This document shows, piece after piece, positions 1 through 10,218 of a DNA stretch of 33,824 nt. This stretch comes from Smittium culicis. Taxonomy: Eukaryota > Kickxellomycota > Harpellomycetes > Harpellales > Legeriomycetaceae. The DNA lies in NCBI GenBank assembly GCA_001970855.1, contig LSSN01001969.1, positions 1 through 33,824 on the forward strand, in the 5' to 3' direction. The notes beneath the pieces were generated by a model. It worked only from the letters and a program-made list of their open reading frames with translations. It was not told where the DNA came from and ran no database searches. The position numbers and the translations under genes were made by a program. Within the stretch, counting starts at the first letter, position 1; each line of letters begins with the position of its first letter.

Positions 1-354
1 ATCCCCCTTAACGATATCACTAAACAGTGATCTAGCACGTTTTACTGGCTTTCTAATGACCATACTTGAGTAAATTGGGGTGTTTTTTTTGCTTTGCTTT
101 TTTATTTTTTATTTTTTTTGTGCAGGCTTTTTTTTGTGTCGCAAATTAGTCGAAATAACCAAATTCGTTAAATTCGGCGATTTGCGTACTTTTTTTTTTC
201 TCGATTTGGCTAATTAAAACCGTGCACCAAACTTGGGCACTTACAATTTAATTGCAAAAGTTAAACTTTGTCTAAAGAGACCAAACTTGTACCAAAATGT
301 AGCTCTTGGCTAGGTCAACAAAGTTGTATTAATAAGTTAAAGTCGATAGACTAC

Positions 355-473
355 GTGTTCGATGGTTATAGTCAATTTTATTTATTAAGGGCGTAAAAAA
401 AAGTGAATAGTAGATAAGAAATAAAACTTTATAGATTCTCTAATCCTATTGGTTCGCCCAAGAAAAACTTTTC

Positions 474-511
<38 letters not shown>

Positions 512-640
512 GTTTGATGTTTATAGTCAATTTTATTTATTAGAGGAGTAAATAAAGTGACTAGTAGATGTGAAATAAATTTTTATTTGCTCTCTTACCC
601 TATTGGCTCTCCCAAGAAAAATTCTATATGAGAGAGAGAA
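355..640. repeat. Diverged tandem repeat, two units of about 150 bp
   Basis: Unit 1 (about 355-490) and unit 2 (about 512-640) align through a shared block reading TATAGTCAATTTTATTTATT, then a GTAAA...AAGTGA segment, then CTATTGG followed by CCCAAGAAAAA, and each ends in a GA-rich tract. A weaker third copy is visible at about 718-790, with TCTCTAATACTATTGGCTTG. Nothing in it looks coding. Confidence 0.75.
477..509. repeat. (GA)n microsatellite
   Basis: About 16 uninterrupted GA dinucleotides at the end of the first unit of the 150-bp tandem repeat. A much shorter GA run occurs at the equivalent place in unit 2 (about 631-639), so the array probably expanded from a GA-rich tail already in the ancestral unit. 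Confidence 0.95.
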
Positions 641-912
641 TGTGAAAAATTATATGGTCTTATCCATTTTAACAATGCCTTTTTAGACTGGATTGTTCCC
701 CGTCATACATTAGGCGTTTCGGAATAGAAGACAAGAATAAAATTATTATAGTTTCTCTAATACTATTGGCTTGTGCAAGTAAATAATTTAAAATAGAAAG
801 GAATTGACCCAATAGTCCATTTTTAACAAAAAACCCTAATCCAGAGAAAAGTGAAGGGAATCATAGAAAAATAATTATTTAAAATTTAATGTAGTTTTAG
901 AAATCTATTAAG

Positions 913-1110
913 TTAAACCTTTCCCGTGCGGTAGACTATTTTTATGACCACTAAATATAGCCAACTGCGTTCAATGAAAATGCATTAATTCCGAGTCCTT
1001 AAGAAATATTGGTATATTACAAAATAAAAGTAAATAATAAAATATGTTATAAATGACTAGCAAATCAATAAATTCGCTTTTTTAAAGAGTGTTGGGCAGG
1101 AAAGAGTTAA
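913..1110 (+). mobile_element. TTAA-flanked MITE, copy 1 (piggyBac-like ends)
   Basis: A 198-bp non-coding element bounded by TTAA at 913-916 and 1107-1110. The left end reads TTAAACCTTTCCCG. The right end, reverse-complemented, reads TTAACTCTTTCCTGCCC, giving short terminal inverted repeats. Internal landmarks shared with the other copies are GGTAGACTATTTTT, AAATATAGCCAA, a region like CAAATAATAAA and AGAGTGTTGGGCAGG. It lies just past the predicted polyadenylation signal of the dehydrogenase gene. TTAA duplication with CCC-type ends is the hallmark of the piggyBac superfamily; no transposase for it is in the window. Confidence 0.8.
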
Positions 1111-1141
1111 AAAAGTAAATTATTTTCATAGGATGAAAGAG

Positions 1142-1147
1142 TTTATT
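1142..1147 (-). terminator. Putative polyadenylation signal AATAAA
   Basis: On the minus strand, AATAAA lies about 78 nt downstream of the stop codon of the dehydrogenase gene. Spacing and motif fit a eukaryotic poly(A) signal, but in DNA this AT-rich the hexamer occurs often by chance. Confidence 0.45.
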
Positions 1148-1224
1148 AAAGTTATTAGACAAAAATATAGAAATGAGAGTTAAAAAGATGCAATGTGTTT
1201 AGAAATTGAAGAGAGGGATAAGAG

Positions 1225-4143
1225 TTAATTTATATTTGCGAATACAGATTTGATAATATTAGCTTGTTCAGTTTTGTAAACACTTGAAATTCCTGTAACT
1301 GGTGCTGCAAGTTGACCTCTTCCGATATATTTGATAGTATTTTGGAGTGGTTGCAACAATTGCATCATTCTAGGGAATATGTGAGTGAAAGCTCCAGCAT
1401 TCATTGTTTCTTCTTGGCACCAAATGTATTCAGATGCATACTTGTATTTCTCGAGAATCTCTAAAATTCCAGCTTTAGGGAATGGGCATAGTTCCTCAAG
1501 TCTAACCAATGCGACTTGGCTTCCAAACTCGTTCTTAGCCTTTTCAGCTAATAATTCATAATATATTTTTCCGGATAGGAAAACAACTCGTTTGACAGAA
1601 TCGGGGCTATCTGATACACTTGGATCATCTAATACAGGCTTGAATTGAGTTCCCTCATCCATTTCGCTTAGAGTAGATGTTGCGGCAGAAAGTCTTAGCA
1701 AAGTCTTAGGACCTGCTATTATTAAAGGTCTTCTGTAGTCCCTTAGAACTTGTCTTCTCAAAAGATGGAAATACTGGGCTGGAGTTGTTGGATTAACAAC
1801 GCTAATATTTGGATTAAATACAGTATCAGGTGAGTAGATGAAGAATGGATCATCAGATAGCTGCAAAAATCTTTCAATTTTGCAAGAAGAGTGTTCAGGT
1901 CCAGCGCCATCATAACCATGTGGGAGGAGCATTACAAGGCCAGATTGTCTAGCCCATTTTGTTTCTCCGCTTACTAGGTAAGTGTCAATTATTACTTGTG
2001 CAGTGGTGTTAAAATCACCAAATTGTGCCTCCCAGATTACAAGAGAGTTTGGCGATTCCCAAGATGCACCGACTTCAAAACCTAAAACAGCAAATTCGCT
2101 CAAGCTGCTATTGGCAACTTCCAATTTTCCAGCGTTTTTGTTTGGAAGCGAGTTCAGCGGAACTTCAACTTCTTCAGTTTTTTGGCACACAAACATAGCG
2201 TGACGTTGACTAAAGGTACCTCTGCCGACATCTTGACCACTGATTCTAATGGAATGGCCTTGATTTAAGAGCGATCCAAAAGCAAGGGCTTCAGCTGTAG
2301 CCCAATCTAGGGGCTTATCGGATTCAAGTTTTTTAATTCTTGGCTGAACATGGAATTTTTCCAAGCGAGGATGAACGGTAATTTTGTTAGATGTAGTGAC
2401 AGACTGGATACCAACTTCTATGAGCTCTTTGCGAGCAACTCCTGTAACAGGCTCAACTTCGTTTCCTTTGGGAATGCTATATTTACTCCATTTTCCTTTG
2501 AAAGCGTCAAGTTCAGGCTCATAGGTAGAGGATGCCAGTCTTTCGGCCTCTAGATTATCAAACCAAGATTTTCTGGAAGCTTCGACTTCTTCTGCAGTTT
2601 TTAGGCCAGAGCTAATTAAGTATTCTTCATAAAGTTTAGGTACACTTTTTCGGGCTCTAATTACTTCATACATTAATGGTTGGGTGAAAGAGGGTTCGTC
2701 CAATTCATTGTGACCCCATCTTCTGAATGAAATAAGATCTAAAATAACGTCCTTGCGGAATACTTCTCTGTATTTAAATGCTACTTCTATAGCCTTAGCT
2801 ACAGATTCAGGATGGTCGCCATTGACGTGGATAATAGGCGCGTTGATCATTTTACCGATGTCAGATGTATAAATTGTAGATCTCGAGTAATCAACTGGAG
2901 TAGTGTATCCAATTTGGTTGTTTACAATTATGTGGATAGTACCTCCACAGCTGTAATGTGAGAGATTTGATAAACCCAAAGACTCCATGACAACACCTTG
3001 ACCAGTGAAAGAAGCATCACCATGTAGCTGAACTGATACAACTTTGTCGCCCAGCACACATTCAGAGTCGCCGATTTTATTAAGTAGATCGATTTGTTTA
3101 GCTCTTGTTTTTCCTAGAGCGACTGGATTGGCAGCTTCTAAATGAGATGGGTTGGGGATAAGAGTTAACTTAGTTTTATTTCCGTGGTTATAGTCCAAAA
3201 CAGGTTCGCTTGTTAGGTGAGAGATAACGTCTCCTGATACATCAACCGAAGACGGGAATTCAGATTTTCCAGATAGCTTTCTAAAAAGAAGTCTTGGTGG
3301 TAATTCTAGAAGAGAAGTCAGTAGATTAAGACGACCTCTATGAGGCATGCACATAATAATATCAGTAGCTCCAGATTTGTTACATAGTTCAAATAGCTGA
3401 TCTAGAGCTACCATCATACTCTCAGCACCTTCAAGGCCATATCGTTTAACTTGACCGTATTTTTTTGTCATAAAGTGATCAAACACTTCAGATTTACTCA
3501 AAAGTTTAAAGAATCTATCCTTTTGTGTTGAAGGTACAGGCGTTCTATATGCTTCAGTTTCGACGTAACTTGAAAACCACTTGCGTGTGTTATTATCAGG
3601 TATATGCATGTACTCAAAGCCAATGTTGCTGGAGTATACTTTTTTTAAGTGATTGAGTATTTCACTAAAAGTTGCAGTTTCTTTAGGTTTTGTGCTAGTT
3701 TCGCTTTCATTAATATGTAGAATACCGAGCAATTCAAAAACTTCATTAGGATCTTTGAACCCATATCTTTCGGGCTCAATGTCAACAATCTCATCCTTCT
3801 TTTGGATTTCCAGAGGATCTAGATTCGCGGCGCGATGGCCAAATTCCTTAAAGGCATCAACCAATCTAACAAGCCTTGCATTTTTTTGTCTATTCAACAG
3901 CTCCTCTTCTGTGTTATAAGGTCTTTTAACTTCACTTGGTATTCTATGACCGAAAATTTGTTCACCGTGATAATTTCTAACACAAATGAGTTTAGGGCTT
4001 TGAATAGATCTGTTTGCAAGTTTCTTCTGGTTAGTGATGGAAAATATGCCTCTCTGAGACTGAGAATACTTGCTAGCTATTTGCTTGCTATTTGCAAGGT
4101 TGAGTTTCAGAGACTTATTTTTACAGAAAATATTACTAAGCAT
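1225..4143 (-). CDS. DHTKD1: DHTKD1-type 2-oxoadipate/2-oxoglutarate dehydrogenase E1, mitochondrial
   Basis: Thiamine-diphosphate-dependent E1 subunit that decarboxylates a 2-oxo acid and passes the acyl group to the lipoyl E2 subunit in the mitochondrial matrix. The DHTKD1 branch prefers 2-oxoadipate from lysine and tryptophan breakdown. The 972-residue frame is uninterrupted and shows no introns. Visible motifs (residues from the ATG at 4143): RAANLDPL near 104, RYGLEGAESM near 234, MPHRGRLN near 266, PNPSHLEAANPVALGKTR near 330, the cofactor-binding GDASFTGQG...NNQIGYTT segment at about 375-415, RRWGHNELDEP near 474, and WEAQFGDF plus LLPHGYDGAGPEHSS in the C-terminal third. Features such as RYG(L)EGAESMM, SGDVISHLTS and HNELDEP...IRARKS match my memory of DHTKD1 better than classical OGDH, which has RFGLEGCE and HNEMDEP. 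The basic, Ser/Asn-rich N-terminus resembles a mitochondrial presequence. The frame stays open upstream to a GTG, but the first ATG is at 4143 and is used here. This is the only intact host gene in the window. Substrate preference is inferred. Confidence 0.93.
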   Translation of the reverse strand: MLSNIFCKNKSLKLNLANSKQIASKYSQSQRGIFSITNQKKLANRSIQSPKLICVRNYHGEQIFGHRIPSEVKRPYNTEEELLNRQKNARLVRLVDAFKEFGHRAANLDPLEIQKKDEIVDIEPERYGFKDPNEVFELLGILHINESETSTKPKETATFSEILNHLKKVYSSNIGFEYMHIPDNNTRKWFSSYVETEAYRTPVPSTQKDRFFKLLSKSEVFDHFMTKKYGQVKRYGLEGAESMMVALDQLFELCNKSGATDIIMCMPHRGRLNLLTSLLELPPRLLFRKLSGKSEFPSSVDVSGDVISHLTSEPVLDYNHGNKTKLTLIPNPSHLEAANPVALGKTRAKQIDLLNKIGDSECVLGDKVVSVQLHGDASFTGQGVVMESLGLSNLSHYSCGGTIHIIVNNQIGYTTPVDYSRSTIYTSDIGKMINAPIIHVNGDHPESVAKAIEVAFKYREVFRKDVILDLISFRRWGHNELDEPSFTQPLMYEVIRARKSVPKLYEEYLISSGLKTAEEVEASRKSWFDNLEAERLASSTYEPELDAFKGKWSKYSIPKGNEVEPVTGVARKELIEVGIQSVTTSNKITVHPRLEKFHVQPRIKKLESDKPLDWATAEALAFGSLLNQGHSIRISGQDVGRGTFSQRHAMFVCQKTEEVEVPLNSLPNKNAGKLEVANSSLSEFAVLGFEVGASWESPNSLVIWEAQFGDFNTTAQVIIDTYLVSGETKWARQSGLVMLLPHGYDGAGPEHSSCKIERFLQLSDDPFFIYSPDTVFNPNISVVNPTTPAQYFHLLRRQVLRDYRRPLIIAGPKTLLRLSAATSTLSEMDEGTQFKPVLDDPSVSDSPDSVKRVVFLSGKIYYELLAEKAKNEFGSQVALVRLEELCPFPKAGILEILEKYKYASEYIWCQEETMNAGAFTHIFPRMMQLLQPLQNTIKYIGRGQLAAPVTGISSVYKTEQANIIKSVFANIN

Positions 4144-4900
4144 GATAAAAAAAACAGATACCACTAATGTAAAGTTAAGTATAAAATTAGAATAAAAATA
4201 GATAAGTGTAATAGCTTAGATAGTGAACCCTGATTATATAGCATAAAGAATTTTGCAGTGTATTGTACTCACCCTTTTATAGTTTTATACTAATTAAATT
4301 ACCTTTTGCTCTGATTCCAGTACGATATTACGAAGAAGCTAGATATAGCAATATTTAATGGAGCTCTGTAAAACAGCAATATATCTTAATTAGCTTAAAA
4401 AACAACGTCTATTTATAACAACAATAGCAACACCAAGGTAAATGATTATTTATTGGCTAATTATTGAAGATCAAATTAATTTCTCGTATTATTTAAATTA
4501 ATGGCTTATTGGCTAATTCATTTTCGTTGAGCACTGATCAAGCATTCTGTCTTCCCACGCTTTCAATTCACAATTAGTAATCTATAACTAATATGATTTC
4601 ATAGGAGAAGAGATGCTTGTTTTAGGTACCTTTTAAGGGGTAGTATAGTTATCTCCTGAATGGATATAGCAGAAAGTGATGTACAAGCTAAGATGGATAA
4701 AATATGATGTAAAGTTAGATAATTAGGCCTTTATATTCCGAAAAGCTTTCCTTCAAGTTAACCTCGACTAAAGAGAAAGAGTTTGCTTTTCAAACTAAAA
4801 CTATATACTCAGTTTCAAGTTTCAGTAAATACTAGAGTCATAATTACTTTCGTTTTTTACAGGGCCACAATAATTTTTATACCAAGTTTTAAAATTCAAT
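4144..4900. other. Upstream flank of the dehydrogenase gene, no gene seen
   Basis: AT-rich intergenic DNA that should contain the promoter and 5' UTR of the minus-strand dehydrogenase. I see no convincing TATA box or other defined site, only scattered AT-rich words. No reading frame with recognisable homology is present. Confidence 0.5.
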
Positions 4901-5085
4901 TTAACCCTTTTATTGCTGAGTAAACTAGCTTTGGTCTACCAAATATACTGAACTGAGTTCTATAAAAACAATTTAATTCTGAGGTCATAATTATTGGTTT
5001 TCTATCTAATAGCAGCAAATAATAATTCTACATATAAATTGATGGCGAATCAATAGACTCATTTTTTAAAGCGTTGGACAGGATA
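4901..5085 (+). mobile_element. TTAA-flanked MITE, copy 2, right end lost
   Basis: Begins TTAACCCTTTTATTGCTGAG and keeps the family landmarks GGTCTACCAAATATA, ATTCTGAGGTCATAA, AGCAGCAAATAATAA and AAAGCGTTGGACAGGA. The last ~12 bases (expected GAAAGGGTTAA) are missing or mutated beyond recognition. Same orientation as copy 1. Confidence 0.75.
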
Positions 5086-5574
5086 CCGTTTTTACTATTG
5101 TATATGAGATTAACTCCGCCCGTTTTACTTTTATTCTTTAGATTTTTATTTTCCAATGCAAACTAAATAAAGCTATTGGTTTTACCTAACAGTTTATAAG
5201 ACATCATTTTATAATATGGTTTAAAAATTGAATTAAATGCGATGATTATGGAGAATTAAAAGAAAAAGCTCTGCACCTCAAACAACCTCCATCTATAGCA
5301 TACAAATAAGAATTATAATTAGAAATGAAAAGATAATGAAGTAAATAAATATTCTGATAAAAACCATAATAAAAAATGCTATTACCTTCACTGGTTCTCA
5401 TGTAATCGATAAGACAGACATTCAAAATTTATTTTGCTTTTTCTTTCTTTTGGTAAATATGTTCAGGAGGTTACATATGACTAGCAATTAAACCCCCTAA
5501 TGATAAAACGTTGTTGCTCACTGGGCTAGAAAATAGTGCTAAATTTGCGTGGGAAGATTGAAACCTTGAACATA

Positions 5575-5771
5575 TTAACCCTTTCACGGGTAGTAGACTA
5601 TTTTTAATCTACCAAATATAACAAATTAGATTATATAAAAATAATGAAATACTTAGATTCATCAACATACAGGTTTATTTGATATTAACAGCGAATAATA
5701 AATTTACTCATAAATCATAAGCGTAACATAGATTTAGTTTTTTTATAGAGTGTTGGGAGGGGAAGGGTTAA
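5575..5771 (+). mobile_element. TTAA-flanked MITE, copy 3, complete
   Basis: A 197-bp element with TTAA at both ends (5575-5578, 5768-5771) and the best-preserved inverted termini: TTAACCCTTTCACGGG on the left and GGGAGGGGAAGGGTTAA on the right. It contains AGACTATTTTTAATCTACC and GCGAATAATAAATTTACTCATAAATCATAAG as in the other copies. No coding capacity. Confidence 0.85.
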
Positions 5772-6226
5772 ACAATACCTGTTTTATAGGACAATTTTCA
5801 TTTCTAAAATTCATTAGATAATATTGCATAAAAAACAAATCTTATTTCATGTAAGCTTTTATTAATCGACTATTCAAATTACCCTATATGAGCGAAGTTT
5901 AAACATAATTCCACTTAGAGGAGAAAAAAAAAACTGCTAAATTTTACACAAACCTTAAAATCAGTATCCAAAAATATCGTAGATTATCAAAATAAAAAAT
6001 ACAGGTAAATAAATTTCCTTGAAAAATGATTTCATAATTCAAATATTAAATACGAGACTTGTTTGAACAACCAAGTTTTTTCTATCGAGTTAATAATACT
6101 TATTTGTAGATTTTCTGGTAGTAAATCAGTTGAGTTAATATTTTTACAATTAAAAATCTAACCTTTTTATAGTTTCCTATAGGATTACCAGTAAAATAAG
6201 CTCCGTTTTCCACAATCATCTCGTAT
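5772..6226. other. AT-rich spacer, nothing recognised
   Basis: A 455-bp AT-rich stretch between MITE copies 3 and 4. I see no open frame with homology, no repeat and no RNA gene. Confidence 0.5.
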
Positions 6227-6419
6227 TTAGCCTTTCATGGACGGTAAATGTTTTTGATCTACCAAAATTAACCAATTATGCTCAGTTAAAACGCTTTAAC
6301 TCCGAGGCCTTTATAAAAGTTGGTTTATTGTATTATAGCAGCAAATAATAAATCTACTTTAAATCAAGCGGATTCAATATATTCGATCTTTTTAATAATG
6401 TTGAACGTGGAAGGGTCAA
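6227..6419 (+). mobile_element. TTAA-flanked MITE, copy 4, degraded ends
   Basis: Starts TTAGCCTTTCATGGACGG and ends GAACGTGGAAGGGTCAA, so both flanking TTAA tetramers carry one substitution (TTAG, TCAA). Internal landmarks TTTTTGATCTACC, AACTCCGAGG and AGCAGCAAATAATAAATCTAC match the family. A small open frame overlapping this copy (6320-6526) is explained by the repeat and is not called as a gene. Confidence 0.75.
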
Positions 6420-7984
6420 ACAATTTAGATAAACACGTTTATAAGTTGCTGATATATGAAAAATCTTGTAGTCAATCGCCGAACCAAAAATTTATTCTGA
6501 AAGACATTTTATCTTATAGATCTTAGGAGCTAAATGATAAATATTGCCGTTTTGACACATTATAATTAATTTATATGGTCAAAATCATTACTTCCTACAC
6601 AATTAAGCTAACCAAATAGGAGGCTGAGAGTGAACGATGCGCTTATTACACCAAAGAATTTCGATCTACAATATAAAATATAATATAAAATAATACATCA
6701 TTCCAAACAGTGAAATTTTTTTAATTTACTCTGAAAAATTAACATGGGAGATTCTTTTCATGAAGAAGGTTTTTTTTTGCTCACTAGTTTATTTTTGGAA
6801 TTGAGTTTGATCAGGACGATCACTGATTTTGATATTTTATTTATAGTATTAGATTGCAATTTTTAAGAATATAACTAAAAATCTTATTAGCAAGAAAGTT
6901 TTAATATAAAAAGTTTCATGCTTAATGTAACTCTCCAGTTATATATTAGACTAATTTTATACTCACCCAAAACTAATAAAAAACTCAAATTACCATTTTT
7001 GTTGTATATTATTACACAACATGATCAACAAGCAAATAAACAGTGATTCTAAATATAGAATTGCTTCAACGAATATAACATCTGAAAGGTTACTAATTAA
7101 AAGATAACGCCTAAAATTTCTCTTATTTATCATTTTATAACTATAGTTTAAATACTCAAAAACATATATAAGGTTTATACTCTCCAAAACAAGAACTAAA
7201 TTTCTTTTTTCAAAAAACTTTTCTTCATCTAATTTAAGATAGTTATATTATTTCTATATAAAAATAAAATTAATATTTATATAAGCTATTATATTAAAGT
7301 TTTACAATTCAACTATTATTATAAGAAAATAATTTATATATTGATTCGTTATCTGGAAAATCACTTCTAACAGTCTATATACAATTTTTTTCTGGTTTAA
7401 AAGGTATTATAACTTAGTTCACATTCATTGTACCAGCTTTTTATTAAAATTTTATACAGAATATAGCTATATAAAATTTTTACAAAAAATTTTATTTAAT
7501 TATTAATAGTCTCACTATTTTTTATTCTATAAAGGATTTTTAAAAATATTATATTTCTATATCGGCTTATTACTGTTGCTCTGAATTTTTAATTTATAGA
7601 ATTGAAACAATTATTCCATAAATCTAACATATATGCAACAAAAAGAATTAACCAAAAAATCTTAATCGTGAAAAACTAAATTAAATAAAATTTAAATTCG
7701 TCCATGATATAAAGAAAAAACCACCCTCGAGTACAACTAAAATATATTCGAAGTTTTTCAACACCCCTATTCAGGATTTGTGACGCGAGGCTCTCCAGAA
7801 ACTAAAAAAAAGATCATAAATATGGAATTTCAAAATTGAAATAATTTTTTTTAAAATTTTCTATATCTGCTATTTTAAGCATATAAATCAGTTAATCAAA
7901 TTACGGCAAAAGTAACCGAGCTCTTTAGAGCAAATATTAATTCATATTATACAAATAGAGGAAAAATATTAAGTTAATACAGAT
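6420..7984. other. AT-rich gene-free stretch
   Basis: About 1.6 kb of AT-rich DNA. A 65-codon frame at 6990-7187 (minus) consists of Ile/Leu/Asn/Tyr codons expected from AT-rich noise and shows no recognised motif. The left terminus of the old DIRS-like element should lie somewhere in 7.0-8.0 kb, but I could not identify an end. Confidence 0.5.
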
Positions 7985-8645
7985 TTAAAATCGGCTCAGT
8001 CAAGTTGTTTGAAGAATTTCTTGCGAGTCAATAATAGGTATCAAAGATTAAATAGCCTGGCCAAAGTTCATATGATACTATTTTATATGATGATACCACT
8101 GAGTTTGCAGCTATTGTTTCACCAGTTTCTCTACCCTTCGGTATGAGTGCATTCGAATCGCGGTGTATCAGTTGTAAATATATTTGAACTGCCTGAATAT
8201 ACTGTCAGCTGATAGTGGTTTTGAGCTATCATTAATGAATCTAAGGAGCCTGTTAACAATACACTTTCTATTAATAGCGTGTGGGGTTGGACAAAGACTA
8301 TTCGCTATCTTTTCCTTATAAACCGAATATGCTGCTACTGGGCATAAAATCGGATCGGTGTTAGGGCTTATCTCGCATGGTATCTTTATTGGGCGGCCAC
8401 TTCATTTCTCTTTTGGTGCTATAATAACTAAATTGAGCACACCAAAGATTAAATGGTTGCTTTAATCGTCGATTCCATGGATATCGCTGACCCTAAGAAG
8501 CCCTATTACCGATAAAAGTCAGCAAAGATTAGCTGTGAGTTTCTTTGTTGTCAGCTCGGTTGAGGGGCCCCATTCATTGAAATGACCCAGAACCGGTGAG
8601 ATTTCGATGACCGGCCTAAAAAAGAATTTAATTGAAGCATTTTTC
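7985..8645 (-). pseudogene. DIRS-A tyrosine recombinase, catalytic half (broken)
   Basis: Minus-strand translation in shifting frames gives a DIRS/phage-type tyrosine recombinase core. A segment like FRPVIEISPVLGHF...WG is followed by LTTKKLTANLC and LLRVSDIHGIDD, then PILCPVAAYSVY, and ends with FDTYY next to an in-frame TGA (8000-8025 area) where the family has the nucleophile-flanking FDTYYRL. It aligns segment by segment with the recombinase of DIRS-B (DISPIIETLKKWG, LTNKLC, FLRPSDIERID, GIFDTYYQL). In a live element this enzyme would integrate a circular DNA copy. Frameshifts and stops make it non-functional. The upstream half lies beyond the LINE at 10540-10832. Confidence 0.75.
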
Positions 8646-8649
8646 AATG

Positions 8650-8665
8650 TTTTTTTTTTTTTTTT
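8650..8665 (-). repeat. LINE poly(A) tail (poly-T on plus strand)
   Basis: Sixteen consecutive T on the plus strand, 10-25 bases beyond the AATAAA of the LINE in its own orientation. This marks the 3' end of the LINE. Confidence 0.8.
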
Positions 8666-8756
8666 CTCAGAGAGTTTATTAAACATAATTTAAAAGTTTG
8701 CTAAAAACTAATAAAAAATATTTAAAAAGTTAAAAAAATATTAAAAAAATAATTTT

Positions 8757-10218
8757 TCAACCGACCCCCCTCCGCCGCTCTAGCAGCTCTATACCCACTG
8801 GGCATTGGTTCAAGGGGGCTTGTGAATCACTTACACTTTGCAGTATAAGTGTTCTGGGCACGCGGGTGCCGTTCAAAAATTTGGCTGTTTCCTGCTCAAA
8901 ATTTTGATCGGCTATGCCAGCACGAAGCTGGCTCAAAGATTGTTTAGACTCCCCCCAAAGGAGTTTTCCAACTAGCACCAACCGGGCTTCATTGAAATTT
9001 GAAAGCAAAATTTTTTCGTCAGAGCGGATCGGCGTCGGTATGAACCGGCCGATCGTCGATGATCGGTGATTTCGCCACCGGCTGTAGCTCAGAAGTATGT
9101 GGTCGACCGTCTCAGGCACACACAAATTGCAGCAGGGGCAAAAATTTTTGAATTTTTGGTTGACGATTTTCATGTTCGACAGGCGCTGGGCAGTCCGGAA
9201 TGTGCCCATACGCATTTTCCCAATGTCCTGAAGGCCCAGCTTCAGGTCCGAATACATTTCTTGAAGGTCAAACCAGTTGCCTTTTTTACCTATTTTCCTG
9301 TCCACCGTCCACCGGTGGATGACAGACCAGTTATTTCGTCGCTTCCGGTCGACTATTGTGATTATAGTCTGACCGTTTGAATCTTGAGAGCAAAATTTTT
9401 TGATCCACCGGGCACTCCCGGTCACCCAGATGGCCATCCGGGCCTTCACCGGTGCCTTGATGAGGTCGGCGATCCATGTTTTTGATGTTGGCCATTTGTG
9501 GTATTCACGCTCACAGGCTGTGCTGGTGCGTATGAACACTGAGGTTATGCCCAGCTCATCCCTGATGCGCTCCATGGCCGCTGATTTTCCGACATTGGCA
9601 ACCAGTCGGATTGCCTTGTCGATTTCTGAATGTATGGGCTTGAATCTGGTTTCGCTCATGCCAAATGTTTCCCCACCGTAACATTCAATCGGCATCAGCA
9701 CCGAATTGATGAACTTGATTTTTAGTGCTGTGAGCACATCAGACCGTCTTAGGAAGCTGTACGCAGCGTATACAGCCTTCCTGACCTTATTCTTGTTGTT
9801 TTTGATCGTCCCAGATACATCCCACTTGCTATTCATAATATAGTCCAAGTAGGTGTACTGGTCTGTGGAGTCGACTTTTTGGCCCTGCAGGGTCATATCA
9901 GTAGTCAACTCCCCGCTTATAGTCATTATCCCGCACTTGGAGGCATTCACGGCCATTTCCCAAGTGACAGATCATTCGGTTATGGTGTTCAGTGCGGTTT
10001 GCAGATCGACTGATGATTCGGCCAATAGCACGGCATCGTCGGCAAACAGTAGCCAAGGTATGCGTGAGGTGAGCCTAGACACCCGCACACCTCGTACGCC
10101 CTTGAATATATCGTTGATGAAAAAATCAAAGAGTATCGGCGATGCTGGGCACCCTTGCCGCACTCCACAGAGGTATTCGGCGGAGTTTGAAACTTCATTT
10201 CGTTCAATGATCTTGTGA
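8757..10218 (-). pseudogene. LINE ORF2 fragment: reverse transcriptase plus C-terminal zinc finger
   Basis: One reading frame broken by a single TGA at 9972-9974. Upstream of the stop are the RT signatures GVRQGCPASPILFDFFIND and the catalytic block LLFADDAVLLAES (the FADD/YADD box). Downstream are thumb and C-terminal regions of about 400 residues, ending in a CCHC-like finger with CPCCNLCVPETVDH followed by LLSYSRW. The last ligand, usually Cys in this ETxxHxLLxC pattern, is Tyr (TAC). The TGA falls where Trp (TGG) would read naturally. Start and finger domains of the full ORF2, and the endonuclease, are absent. The long open frame shows this copy is fairly young. The LINE clade cannot be assigned without a tree. 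Confidence 0.88.

Larger units (their letters stand above)
1..912. other. AT-rich flank without a gene
   Basis: I find no coding region or RNA gene here. The stretch lies beyond the 3' end of the minus-strand dehydrogenase gene. It contains homopolymer T runs near 85-135 and 187-200, a diverged tandem repeat (355-640, with a weaker third copy near 718-790) and a GA microsatellite. Nothing else is recognisable. Confidence 0.6.

Noticed and set aside
1225..4143. Annotation as classical 2-oxoglutarate dehydrogenase (OGDH/sucA)
   Set aside because: Several diagnostic blocks fit the DHTKD1 branch better, though general OGDH-family motifs are shared. A tree would settle it.
1982..4167. Several plus-strand open frames of 67-110 codons across the dehydrogenase gene
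   Set aside because: They are antisense shadows of the conserved minus-strand coding sequence and show no motifs of their own.
6990..7187. 65-codon minus-strand frame in AT-rich DNA
   Set aside because: Low-complexity Ile/Leu/Asn/Tyr composition, no motif and no conserved neighbour. Expected by chance.
9066..10218. Plus-strand frames of 93-121 codons across the LINE
   Set aside because: Antisense to the RT/zinc-finger frame, which has clear RT motifs on the minus strand.
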